DNA of 11,650 nt from an uncultured Eubacterium sp. (lineage in GTDB: Bacteria > Bacillota > Clostridia > Peptostreptococcales > Anaerovoracaceae). Below the pieces are notes generated by a model. The model ran no database searches, was not told where the DNA came from, and worked only from the letters and a program-made list of their open reading frames with translations. The DNA lies in assembly GCA_947367725.1 (NCBI GenBank), contig CANBFZ010000023.1, positions 1 to 11,650 on the forward strand, in the 5' to 3' direction. How positions within the stretch are numbered: position 1 is the stretch's first letter; each line of letters starts with the position of its first letter. Made by a program: the position numbers and the translations under genes. This document shows, in pieces, positions 1-7,200 of the stretch.

Positions 1-1269
1 CTAGGCTTGCGGAGGTTTGGAGGCAGAGCCTCCAAGGTCTTTTATCAGCCTCTCCACCTCCGCTGCCAGCGCCTCCCGGGTGTTGCGGGCAGGCTCCCGC
101 TGCACGGCATCCAGCAGCGCACCCAGTATCCGCCCGATTTCCTTTCCCGCCGGCACGCCCATTTCCATCAGGTCTTTTCCCGTAAACGCCAGTGTTTTCA
201 GCGTCAGGCAGTCCCCCGCCGCAAGGATTTCCCGTAGTATCCTCCTGCTTTCCTCATGCCCAGAATCCGGACGCAGTATTCCCTGCAAGGCCAGAAACTG
301 GAACACCGCTTCTTCCCCGGTTTCCCCCGCCAGCTTCCGCATGGGATACGGCTCCACAGGCGCATCCTCCGCAATTCTCTCCAAAAGCAGACAGACGCGC
401 TTAAGCGTCGCGCGGTCAAATTTCATGCCGTTCAAAAACTTTTCCGCCTCTTTCGGCGTATAATCCTGCAAAACAACGCACCACCGCAGTACGGAATCCT
501 GCCCGCACTGCACAAGCTCCTCCGGCAATTTCCCCGCGCGGGCAGTCAGCCGGCGGGAGAGCGCGGGGTCTATCTGCGCCAGAAGCCCGCTTTCCCAAAG
601 CAGGGACATTTTGTCACAGTAAGGCGCGCGCCAGAGCTTTTCCAGTTCCTCACGGATACGCTCCACGCTGATTTTCTGTATCAGCGCGGTATTGGCGCAG
701 AGCGCGGCATAGGTATTTTCTTCCACTTGAAACCCAAGCTGGGCGGCAAAACGCACACACCGCAGCATACGAAGCGCGTCCTCCTGAAAACGCAGGGCAG
801 GGTCCCCAACGCCGCGTATCAGCCCAGCGGCAATATCCTCCTGCCCGCCGAACGGATCGCGGAATCCTTCGTCCGGGTGGTAAGCAATGGCATTCATCGT
901 GAAATCCCGCCGAAGCAGGTCCTCCGTCAAATCTCGGGTAAAGGAAACGCTGTCCGGGTGACGGCAGTCCGCATATTTGCCGTCAATCCGGTACGTTGTG
1001 ATTTCGTAATTTGTCTTATGCAGTACAACTGTAATCGTGCCATGCTGAATGCCTGTGTCAAACGTGCGCGGAAATAACGCCGCTGTTTCCTCCGGCAGCG
1101 CGGACGTGGTGACATCCCAGTCCTGCGGGGTGCGCCGCAGTATGGAATCCCGCACACAGCCGCCAACTAAAAAGGCTTCGTGTCCTGCTGCATGCAGCAT
1201 CCGCAGCACCTCCCGCACATAAAACGGCATCCTGTGATCCACTTTGTCTTTGCCTACTTTTTCTTTCAA
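1..1269 (-). CDS. cca: CCA tRNA nucleotidyltransferase
   Basis: Adds or repairs the 3'-terminal CCA of tRNAs from CTP and ATP in the cytoplasm. The 422-residue protein shows the class II nucleotidyltransferase head: GG(C)VRD at residues 36-41, the metal-binding DWD pair (D50, D52), the RRDFTMNA motif at 120-127 and the EDALRMLR motif near 163-170. A helical tail follows, and no HD phosphohydrolase domain is recognisable; the length is usual for the bacterial class II enzyme. The start is TTG at 1269: a GGGAGG ribosome binding site lies 8 bases upstream, whereas the first ATG (residue 14) has no such site. The stop codon occupies the first three bases of the window, so the gene is complete. 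It is transcribed away from the permease and is GC-richer than the genes that follow. It appears to be a housekeeping gene unrelated to the neighbouring catabolic cluster. Confidence 0.95.
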   Translation of the reverse strand: MKEKVGKDKVDHRMPFYVREVLRMLHAAGHEAFLVGGCVRDSILRRTPQDWDVTTSALPEETAALFPRTFDTGIQHGTITVVLHKTNYEITTYRIDGKYADCRHPDSVSFTRDLTEDLLRRDFTMNAIAYHPDEGFRDPFGGQEDIAAGLIRGVGDPALRFQEDALRMLRCVRFAAQLGFQVEENTYAALCANTALIQKISVERIREELEKLWRAPYCDKMSLLWESGLLAQIDPALSRRLTARAGKLPEELVQCGQDSVLRWCVVLQDYTPKEAEKFLNGMKFDRATLKRVCLLLERIAEDAPVEPYPMRKLAGETGEEAVFQFLALQGILRPDSGHEESRRILREILAAGDCLTLKTLAFTGKDLMEMGVPAGKEIGRILGALLDAVQREPARNTREALAAEVERLIKDLGGSASKPPQA

Positions 1270-1305
1270 CTGAAAAACCTCCCGCAGCTATGGTATCTAT
1301 CTCAT

Positions 1306-1334
1306 ACACTACAGCTACAAGAGGTTTTTGTCAA
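1306..1334 (-). promoter_or_regulatory. Candidate sigma-70-type promoter for cca
   Basis: On the minus strand a perfect -35 box TTGACA (1334-1329) is followed after 17 bases by TAGTGT (1311-1306), a weak -10 box. The start codon of cca lies about 37 bases downstream. The -35 and spacing are good, but the -10 is poor, so this is tentative. Confidence 0.4.
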
Positions 1335-1386
1335 TGTATATTATCCCCTTTTGACAAACCAATCTTTTCATCTCACTCTCACATAT

Positions 1387-1422
1387 CTTTTGCGCCAAAA
1401 AGCAGACTTTTTGGCGCAAAAG
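1387..1422. repeat. Perfect 16-bp inverted repeat with 4-base loop
   Basis: The arm CTTTTGCGCCAAAAAG (1387-1402) is repeated exactly as its reverse complement at 1407-1422 around the loop CAGA. Neither side is followed by a T-run (TGTTATAC on plus, ATATGTG on minus), so it is not a typical intrinsic terminator. It lies about 240 bases upstream of the sigma-54 promoter. It may be an activator or repressor site, or an RNA hairpin in a long transcript; the sequence does not decide between these. Confidence 0.8.
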
Positions 1423-1442
1423 TGTTATACTAATCGTATTGC

Positions 1443-1461
1443 GGAACATACCGCATGTTTC
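1443..1461. promoter_or_regulatory. Candidate upstream activator dyad
   Basis: GGAACAT (1443-1449) and ATGTTTC (1455-1461) form a near-perfect dyad (6 of 7 pairs) around ACCGC. It is about 200 bases upstream of the -24/-12 promoter, a usual distance for an enhancer bound by a Fis-type helix-turn-helix activator. No clear second copy is seen upstream of the other sigma-54 promoter, so the assignment is weak. Confidence 0.3.
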
Positions 1462-1662
1462 AATCACATCTTGCATACCGGCAGCGCCTAGCCCACAACA
1501 ATGGGTACGAGTGATAAATTCTACCTTTTTTTGCAGAAGCCTGACAACCTCTTCTCAAAGCTACCGCCATATATTTTACGTGTTAAGAAAATTTTCAGAA
1601 TATGCATGACGCATAACCCGTCTCATTGTCTATATCCCTTGAAAATACAGCATTTTTTCTTT

Positions 1663-1677
1663 TGGCATACTCCTTGC
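1663..1677 (+). promoter_or_regulatory. Sigma-54 (-24/-12) promoter of the permease gene
   Basis: TGGCATA-N4-TTGC matches the sigma-54 consensus TGGCACG-N4-TTGC, with the invariant GG and GC at the required spacing. The GC of the -12 element is 43 bases before the permease ATG, predicting a leader of about 30 bases. Two sigma-54 activator genes lie just downstream of the permease, which supports the call. Confidence 0.85.
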
Positions 1678-1719
1678 AGTTACCTTTTTCGACAATCAAA
1701 ATGAAAAGGAGGAGAAAGA

Positions 1720-3111
1720 ATGTCAAATCAAAAAAATGTAGCAGCTGAAAATGGTGAATTTAAAAAAGAAATTTCTGTTTTCGGCGGCGTAAGTATCGTT
1801 GCCGGCATCATGATCGGTTCTGGTATTTTCTACTTAGGCTCTTATGTTCTGCAGAGAGCAAATTATGATACTGGCGTTGCACTGCTTTGCTGGCTGGTCG
1901 GCGGCGTCATCAGTTTGCTGGGCGCCCTTTGTTTCTCAGAACTGGGGTCTTCCATGCCAAAGGCTGGTGGACTCACGGTATATCTGAACGAGGTGTATCA
2001 CCCAGTCGTAGGATATATGTACGGATTCAGCCAATGGCTCATTGCAAGTCCTGGCTCTATTTCTGCCGTTGCGATCGCCATTCCTACGGCATTGATGGAA
2101 TTTTTCCCTGGTATGGGAGATATGCACATCAAGTCCATCGCCATCGTACTCATCATCTTATTTACCTTATATAATATTTTAGGTGTAAAAGAAGCGTCCG
2201 TTATGGCGAACGTGACGATGGTCGCAAAAATCGTACCGATGGCCATTATCTTAGTCGGCGCCATTATCATCGGAAATCAGATGCCGGACTTAAGTCCTGT
2301 TCCTGTAGAAGCAAGCGGCGAAACCGCCAGCTTCACCAGCGGAATCGGAATCGTCGCATTTGCTACGCTCTCTTCACTATGGGCGTATGAAGGCTGGTCC
2401 AACGTTGCGAACCTGGGTGAAGAAATGCGGAATCCACAGAAGAATCTTCCGAAAGCGCTGATTATCGGCGTAGGTTTTGTTACCGTATTCTACATCTTAT
2501 TCAACTTTGCAATTTATCGTGTTATTCCAATCGAAGAAGCAAAAGCTATGATTGAATCCGATAATGTTTACCTGGGTACAGAAGTTGCGAGACGTCTGTT
2601 TGGCGGCTTCGGCAGCATCCTGGTTGTAGTAGCCATGCTGATTGCTATGCTGGGTTCCCTCAACGGGCAGGTTCTGGCATATGCTAGAGTGGGTTATGCT
2701 ATGTCCCACGAAGGTCATTTCTTCAGAAATCAGGGCACCCTTTCCAAAAAGGGCGTTCCGGCTGTCGCGTTAATCACACAGTGCGTCATCGCCATCATTC
2801 TGGTTCTGTTCCGGAGTCTGGATCAGTTAACGACCTTAGTGGTATTCCTGGGTGCAATCGGCTCCTTGCTGGGTGTATTCGGCGTTCTGGTCAATCGTTA
2901 TCGCTTCCCAGATGCAGAAAAGCCTTACAAAGTACCTGGCGGTGCTGTAACTGTCCTGATTGCGACTTTATGTTTCGTCGGACTTCTGGTCAGCAACTTC
3001 TTAGACGACCCGATGATGTCCATCTTCGGATTGATCGTAGTGCCTGCAATCGGCGCAGTGATCTACATCTACTATGATCGTCTCAACAAAAAAGAAGCAA
3101 AAAAAGCATAA
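1720..3111 (+). CDS. APC-family amino acid/amine permease
   Basis: Predicted cytoplasmic-membrane transporter of the amino acid-polyamine-organocation superfamily. The 463-residue protein is a usual length and is made of about 12 hydrophobic segments. The family hallmark of TM1, IGSGIF, is at residues 32-37, and the APC/LAT-type signature CFSELGSSMPKAGG at 71-84 follows TM2. The C-terminus is short, lysine-rich and cytoplasmic. An AAGGAGG site lies 7 bases before the ATG. The gene has its own sigma-54 promoter and its own terminator, so it is a monocistronic unit placed upstream of the two activators. Context makes it the likely importer of the substrate handled by the downstream C-N hydrolases. 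Exchange of substrate for product (antiport), common in this superfamily, is equally possible. Substrate specificity cannot be read from the sequence. Confidence 0.92.
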   Translation: MSNQKNVAAENGEFKKEISVFGGVSIVAGIMIGSGIFYLGSYVLQRANYDTGVALLCWLVGGVISLLGALCFSELGSSMPKAGGLTVYLNEVYHPVVGYMYGFSQWLIASPGSISAVAIAIPTALMEFFPGMGDMHIKSIAIVLIILFTLYNILGVKEASVMANVTMVAKIVPMAIILVGAIIIGNQMPDLSPVPVEASGETASFTSGIGIVAFATLSSLWAYEGWSNVANLGEEMRNPQKNLPKALIIGVGFVTVFYILFNFAIYRVIPIEEAKAMIESDNVYLGTEVARRLFGGFGSILVVVAMLIAMLGSLNGQVLAYARVGYAMSHEGHFFRNQGTLSKKGVPAVALITQCVIAIILVLFRSLDQLTTLVVFLGAIGSLLGVFGVLVNRYRFPDAEKPYKVPGGAVTVLIATLCFVGLLVSNFLDDPMMSIFGLIVVPAIGAVIYIYYDRLNKKEAKKA

Positions 3112-3144
3112 AAATAGTCCTTATCATACAGGGGACGTTCCCCC

Positions 3145-3187
3145 AAATCCCCCAAGATAGACATTCGTCCTGTCCTGGGGGATTTTT
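3145..3187 (+). terminator. Intrinsic terminator after the permease
   Basis: AAATCCCCCA (3145-3154) pairs with TGGGGGATTT (3176-3185), and the right arm runs into a TTTTT tract. It starts about 35 bases after the permease stop codon. A smaller GGGGA-CGT-TCCCC hairpin (3131-3143) lies just before it and could compete for the C-run. Confidence 0.8.
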
Positions 3188-3223
3188 CAAATCTACAGAG
3201 AATTTCCAGCAGACTTCTATTGC

Positions 3224-3241
3224 ATTAGAAACAAATCTAAT
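3224..3241. promoter_or_regulatory. Possible operator dyad upstream of the activator genes
   Basis: ATTAGA and TCTAAT form a perfect 6-bp inverted repeat with a 6-base spacer, 37 bases before the first activator start codon. It could be a site for autoregulation. It is AT-rich and short, so chance is a real alternative. No -24/-12 element and no convincing -35/-10 pair was found in this 167-base gap. Confidence 0.25.
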
Positions 3242-3278
3242 TTTCAAGTTTTAAGAAACCATCTCGTGAGGATCGTAA

Positions 3279-4658
3279 ATGGAATTATCAAACTATGTAA
3301 AAGAAATTTTAAATATTTATAACTACTATGACGGCGCCATTGTCATCGACCGAAAAGGAACCATCGAATATTACTATAACAACCGCAAAGATATCAATAC
3401 GCTGACCAATGAAACCACCAGAGGAAAAAGTCTCTTCACAGTTTATCCCGAACTGACGCAAAAAAACAGTTCCATGCTGGAAGTGATTCGGACGGGAAAG
3501 CCGCTGCTGCACCAGCACCAAAGACTGACGAATTACAGAAACGAAACCTACGAAGCCTTATTCAGCACCTTTCCCATTTATATTCAGGATAAAATTGTCG
3601 GCGCTATTGAAGTCTTTTTATACCTGGAAAATCGCGAGGAACACTTAAACATTTTCATCATGAACTCAGAACTGACCGGCGCCCGTGCGCCGTATCTGCG
3701 CAACGATATTATCTCTGTCTCACCGTCTATGGAACAATTAAAGGAACGCCTGATGCAGGCTTCCCGCTCCAAGTCCACCGTTCTAATCTACGGGGAAACA
3801 GGCACAGGCAAAGAGCTGGTTGCACAGGCGCTTCACTCTAACAGTCCTAGAAACAGCAAACGATTTCTTTCCCAAAACTGCGCCGCCATTCCCGAAAATT
3901 TACTGGAAAGTATCCTGTTCGGTACAGTCAAAGGCGGATTTACCAATGCAGAAAACCATATGGGACTATTTGAAGCAGCAAACGGCGGCACCCTTTTTCT
4001 AGACGAAGTAAACTCTATGGATCTGGCAGTACAAGCCAAACTGCTGCGCGTTCTGGAGGAGCAGAAAGTCACACGAATCGGCAGTACCGAGGAAATTCCT
4101 GTGGATGTCAGGATTATCGCTGCCATGAATGAACCACCCAAAGACTGCGTCAAAAGTGGGAAGCTGCGGGAAGATTTATACTACCGCCTGCGGGTGGTAC
4201 AGCTGAATATTCCCCCACTGCGCAAGCGGAAAGAGGACATCCAGCCTTTAACAGAATACTATATTCAGTTTTTCAACCGCGCCATGCACCGCCAGATCAA
4301 AGACGTCTCCAGAGAAGTCATGGAAGCCTTCCAGCACTATACCTGGCCGGGAAACGTCAGAGAACTGCGAAATATGATCGAAAGCGGCTTCAACCTATGC
4401 GAAGGAGACATCATCGGCATGAACGATATCGACACAAAAGTGCTGCACACGGTAGAAAAAGCTGGCACAGATAGACCCATCACTGGAAACAGCTTGAAGG
4501 CAAAATCCCAGCGCTTTGAGCGTCATATCCTGAAAGAAGCACTGGCGTACTGCGGCAGTGTGACAGATGCTGCCGCCTGCCTGGGCATCAGCCGTCAAAC
4601 ACTGAGTGCAAAGATGAAGACATTACAGATTACCGAAAGTCGACGCAGAGAGGAGTGA
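3279..4658 (+). CDS. Sigma-54-dependent activator with PAS domain (first of pair)
   Basis: A bacterial enhancer-binding protein of RocR-like layout, 459 residues. A PAS-type sensor spans roughly residues 8-120. The AAA+ sigma-54 interaction domain spans roughly 140-375, with Walker A GETGTGKE at 172-179, Walker B GGTLFLDE at 236-243, an intact REDLYYRLRV segment and WPGNVREL. A Fis-type helix-turn-helix is at about 425-450. It should bind enhancer DNA and use ATP to open sigma-54 promoters, presumably at 1663 and 6172. The oddity is the sigma-54 contact loop, GGFTNA at 219-224 in place of GAFTGA: the second glycine is asparagine. The Walker motifs are intact, so ATPase activity is expected, but contact with sigma-54 may be weakened. 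A GTGAGG sequence precedes the ATG. It is co-transcribed with the next gene, a close paralogue. Confidence 0.9.
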   Translation: MELSNYVKEILNIYNYYDGAIVIDRKGTIEYYYNNRKDINTLTNETTRGKSLFTVYPELTQKNSSMLEVIRTGKPLLHQHQRLTNYRNETYEALFSTFPIYIQDKIVGAIEVFLYLENREEHLNIFIMNSELTGARAPYLRNDIISVSPSMEQLKERLMQASRSKSTVLIYGETGTGKELVAQALHSNSPRNSKRFLSQNCAAIPENLLESILFGTVKGGFTNAENHMGLFEAANGGTLFLDEVNSMDLAVQAKLLRVLEEQKVTRIGSTEEIPVDVRIIAAMNEPPKDCVKSGKLREDLYYRLRVVQLNIPPLRKRKEDIQPLTEYYIQFFNRAMHRQIKDVSREVMEAFQHYTWPGNVRELRNMIESGFNLCEGDIIGMNDIDTKVLHTVEKAGTDRPITGNSLKAKSQRFERHILKEALAYCGSVTDAAACLGISRQTLSAKMKTLQITESRRREE

Positions 4659-4662
4659 CAAA

Positions 4663-6063
4663 ATGAAAAAGCTGCGTGAATATGCACAGGAACTGCTGAA
4701 CATATACAACTATTTCAACGGTGTCATCATTTTCGACCGCCACGCCACAGCCGTATATTATTACAATAACCGTCCCGATCTCAACAACCTGCGTGACAAA
4801 GACGTCATTGGAAAAACCTTGTCTCAGATTTATCCTGAACTAGACTTATCCAAAAGCACGGTAATGAAAGCACTGAAAACTGGAAAACCAACCTCCAATC
4901 TATATCAAAAAACCAAAGATTTCAAAGGACAGATCGTACAGGAAGTCAACACGACACTTCCCATCTTTGATGGTACAGAAATCATCGGCGCCGTCGAAGC
5001 GTCCCAGTATATCATCGGCGACAATGAATGCCAAAACATCTATATCACACCGATCCACAGCGAAATGCACCACACTTGTTTCACCGTGGATGATATCATC
5101 ACCTGCAGCCCAGAAATGGAGCTGGTAAAATCAAAAATTCGTAAAGTTGCCAAAACAGATTCATCGATTCTGCTGTACGGAAAAACCGGTTCCGGCAAAG
5201 GCATGGCAGCAGAGGCAATTCATGCCGGCAGCAGAAGAAGCGGTCACCGCTTTGTCACACAAAACTGTGCCGCCATTCCAGCAAGCCTAATGGAAAGTAT
5301 TTTGTTCGGCACCATCCGGGGCAGCTTTACCGGAGCAGAAGACCGAAAAGGGCTCTTTGAAACCGCCAGCGGCGGCACCCTTTTTTTGGATGAAATCAAT
5401 AACATGGATCTGAATCTGCAGGCAAAAATTTTGAAAGCCATTGAAGAGCAGAAAATCACCAGAGTCGGAGATTACGAACCACGTCCGGTGGATGTGCGCG
5501 TCATTGCCGCAGCCAACGTGGACCCACTGCAACTGGTACAGCAGCATCTGCTTCGCGACGATCTCTACTACAGGCTCCGTGTGGTACAGATTGATTTGCC
5601 CGATTTAAAAGCGCGCAAAGAAGATATCATGCCGCTGACAGAACATTTCATCCGGCTATATAACCGATCGATGGACCGGAATATTTTAGGCGTGGATGAC
5701 AGTGTAAAAGCGCTGTTTCTTCGCTATGATTGGCCCGGCAATGTACGGGAACTTGCCAACACCATAGAAGGCGCGTTTAACTTTGCGAAAGATGCCATCC
5801 TGCATTTAGAAGACATCGGTTGGGTTTCGGAAATGGAAACAGAAATCGAAGAAGAACAGTATCCGCCGTTCCATCCCGAAGAAAATCGCCCCTTAAAAGA
5901 ACTGCTGCAAAGCTATGAGCGAGAACTGATTCTAAAAAGTATGGAAGAACACACTTCTATACAGGCGCTGCTGCGTGATCTGCAGCTCAGCAGACAGAAT
6001 TTGAACCATAAGCTGAAGCAATACGGCATAGAAAATAAATTTGACAGTTTTAAAAAATTTTAA
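4663..6063 (+). CDS. Sigma-54-dependent activator with PAS domain (second of pair)
   Basis: Paralogue of the preceding activator, 466 residues, with the same order: PAS (about 8-120), AAA+ sigma-54 domain (about 142-375), Fis-type helix-turn-helix (about 425-460). Both PAS domains share an LNIYNY motif and a YYYNNR motif, so they probably sense related ligands. The sigma-54 contact loop is GSFTGA at 220-225, close to consensus, and Walker B is GGTLFLDE at 237-244. Walker A, however, reads GKTGSGKG at 173-180 rather than the GETGTGKE usual in this family: the lysine that binds phosphate is kept, but two glutamates are replaced. Nucleotide binding or hydrolysis may be altered. A GAGGAG ribosome binding site overlaps the stop codon of the first activator, with the start 4 bases after it, which indicates translational coupling and equal supply. 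A hetero-oligomer of the two is plausible. Confidence 0.9.
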   Translation: MKKLREYAQELLNIYNYFNGVIIFDRHATAVYYYNNRPDLNNLRDKDVIGKTLSQIYPELDLSKSTVMKALKTGKPTSNLYQKTKDFKGQIVQEVNTTLPIFDGTEIIGAVEASQYIIGDNECQNIYITPIHSEMHHTCFTVDDIITCSPEMELVKSKIRKVAKTDSSILLYGKTGSGKGMAAEAIHAGSRRSGHRFVTQNCAAIPASLMESILFGTIRGSFTGAEDRKGLFETASGGTLFLDEINNMDLNLQAKILKAIEEQKITRVGDYEPRPVDVRVIAAANVDPLQLVQQHLLRDDLYYRLRVVQIDLPDLKARKEDIMPLTEHFIRLYNRSMDRNILGVDDSVKALFLRYDWPGNVRELANTIEGAFNFAKDAILHLEDIGWVSEMETEIEEEQYPPFHPEENRPLKELLQSYERELILKSMEEHTSIQALLRDLQLSRQNLNHKLKQYGIENKFDSFKKF

Positions 6064-6068
6064 CCCCG

Positions 6069-6105
6069 CTGGGCAGTCTTGCCGGTAGGGGCTTATGCCG
6101 CCCAG
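6069..6105. repeat. Imperfect hairpin upstream of the catabolic operon
   Basis: CTGGGC (6069-6074) pairs with GCCCAG (6100-6105), with possible further inner pairing. It sits just after the second activator stop. It has no T-run on either strand (AGAGAAAAAAG follows on plus), so it is at best a weak terminator for the activator genes. It is about 70-100 bases upstream of the sigma-54 promoter, so it may instead contain an activator site. It includes TGCCGGTA (6080-6087), whose complement TACCGGCA occurs at 1476-1483 upstream of the permease promoter. Confidence 0.4.
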
Positions 6106-6171
6106 AGAAAAAAGCCAGCAAATTCAACGAAAAAGCCTATCATTCTTTCACAAATTGTTCGCTTTTTTGAT

Positions 6172-6186
6172 TGGCACGAGAATTGC
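6172..6186 (+). promoter_or_regulatory. Sigma-54 (-24/-12) promoter of the catabolic operon
   Basis: TGGCACG-N4-TTGC matches the sigma-54 consensus at every defined position and continues with TATA. The GC element is 40 bases before the first start codon, nearly the same geometry as at the permease (43 bases). The paired activator genes end about 110 bases upstream. This is the clearest regulatory site in the window. Confidence 0.92.
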
Positions 6187-6225
6187 TATATAAATTGATA
6201 AAATGAAAATGGAGGTGAAGGCAAT

Positions 6226-7170
6226 ATGAGCCAAATAAAACAAGATATTGATGCAATACCAGGTGAAAGATGGTTTCCAAAAGAAACTGTTTTTGAAGAA
6301 GATATGAACGAATACTGGGGTGATTTCGGCGTCTGCTCCGAGGTCGATACCCTGCGGGCAGTGCTGATGCGCAGACCCGGTAAAGAGGTGGAGGAGTTCG
6401 ATGCTGCCAAGGTCAGATTTTCAGAAGAACCCATCGATGTGGAACTGATGAGAAAACAGCATGACGACGTTGTAAAAGTCTACACAGACTTCGGCGTCAA
6501 GGTACATTATGTAGAAAACCAGAGAGAAGACAGACCGAATGCCATCTTCTGCCGCGATCTGATGTTTATGACGCCAGAAGGCGCTATCCTGACAAGACCA
6601 GGTATGGCAGCCCGCAGAGGGGAAGAACGCTATATCGCAGAAGCGCTGGGCAAACTGGGCGTGCCAATTCTGCGCACCATTGCTGGAGACGGTATGTTTG
6701 AAGGCGCCAACGGCATGTGGGTAGACAGACACACTTGTGTGTTATCCACCGGCAGTCGCTGCAACCGAAGCGGTTATGAACAGGTAAAATACGAACTGGA
6801 ACGCATGGGCGTTGACGTATACCACATGCAGCAGCCTTACAGCAACATTCACATCGATGGACTGATGAATCCGCTAAGCCATGAAGATGTCCTGGTGCAT
6901 GCGTCACAGGTACCTTATGATATTTTAGATATGCTGAAGAAAAAAGGGTACCGCATTCTGGAAGCACCGTCTCAGAGCGAAGTAAGGGAAAACTTTGCTT
7001 GCAATTTTGTAGCGCTGGAACCGGGTCACATTCTGATGCCGGAGGGCAGCCCGAGAACCCAGGAACTGCTGGAGAACAGCGGCATAAAGGTAAAAACTGT
7101 AAACATCTCAGAAATCATGAAAGGCAAAGGTGCACTGCACTGCATCACTGCTTATCTGAAAAGAGGCTAA
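6226..7170 (+). CDS. Guanidino-group hydrolase, arginine deiminase/amidinotransferase superfamily (copy 1)
   Basis: Predicted cytoplasmic pentein-fold enzyme of 314 residues acting on a guanidino group. By comparison with arginine deiminase, the full catalytic set is visible: D111 in FCRD, E159 in FEGAN, H209 and D211 in HID, and the nucleophile C306 in GALHC near the C-terminus. These residues fit attack on the guanidinium carbon through a thiouronium intermediate, resolved by water (deiminase or dihydrolase) or by an amine (amidinotransferase). The protein is shorter than classical arginine deiminase (about 400 residues) and closer in size to DDAH-like and arginine dihydrolase-like members. 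It is the first gene after the sigma-54 promoter, with GGAGGT 9 bases before the ATG. A paralogue follows after 30 bases. The substrate is not determinable; arginine, a modified arginine or another guanidino compound are all possible. Confidence 0.85.
   Translation: MSQIKQDIDAIPGERWFPKETVFEEDMNEYWGDFGVCSEVDTLRAVLMRRPGKEVEEFDAAKVRFSEEPIDVELMRKQHDDVVKVYTDFGVKVHYVENQREDRPNAIFCRDLMFMTPEGAILTRPGMAARRGEERYIAEALGKLGVPILRTIAGDGMFEGANGMWVDRHTCVLSTGSRCNRSGYEQVKYELERMGVDVYHMQQPYSNIHIDGLMNPLSHEDVLVHASQVPYDILDMLKKKGYRILEAPSQSEVRENFACNFVALEPGHILMPEGSPRTQELLENSGIKVKTVNISEIMKGKGALHCITAYLKRG
6328..6380. repeat. Unusually conserved DNA patch shared by the two hydrolase genes
   Basis: Bases 6328-6380 and 7318-7370 differ at only 3 of 53 positions, and the first 29 bases are identical, although the two genes are otherwise clearly diverged (about 60% protein identity by eye). 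The patch encodes GVCSEVDTLRAVLMRRPG in both. Identity extends to synonymous positions, suggesting local gene conversion. Confidence 0.7.
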
Positions 7171-7200
7171 TTCGATCCCATCGTATACAAGGAGGAATTT

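Larger units (their letters stand above)
1270..1719. other. Non-coding divergent regulatory region between cca and the permease
   Basis: This 450-base stretch separates two divergent genes. Open frames exist in it, but they lack ribosome binding sites and recognisable protein character, and one of them runs across the -24/-12 promoter, so I treat it as non-coding. It holds, in order, the cca leader and promoter, a TTTGTCAA / TTGACAAA inverted pair (1327-1334 and 1351-1358) of uncertain meaning, a perfect hairpin (1387-1422), a 7-bp dyad (1443-1461), and a sigma-54 promoter (1663-1677). The length leaves room for upstream activator sites and DNA looping, as expected for sigma-54 control. Confidence 0.6.

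Noticed and set aside
256..1077. A 273-codon open frame on the plus strand
   Set aside because: It lies entirely opposite cca, whose motifs are unambiguous; the long frame is a by-product of the GC-rich antisense strand.
1327..1358. TTTGTCAA / TTGACAAA inverted pair
   Set aside because: The left half is explained as the cca -35 box; with a 16-base AT-rich spacer the symmetry may be chance, so it is not called an operator.
1501..1704. A 67-codon open frame upstream of the permease
   Set aside because: It has no ribosome binding site, no recognisable protein character, and runs through the -24/-12 promoter, so it is more likely non-coding.
6069..6105. Hairpin as a terminator or riboswitch (for example a guanidine riboswitch) before the catabolic operon
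   Set aside because: There is no T-run, it lies upstream of the mapped-by-sequence sigma-54 promoter and so would not be in the operon transcript, and I see no recognisable riboswitch core.
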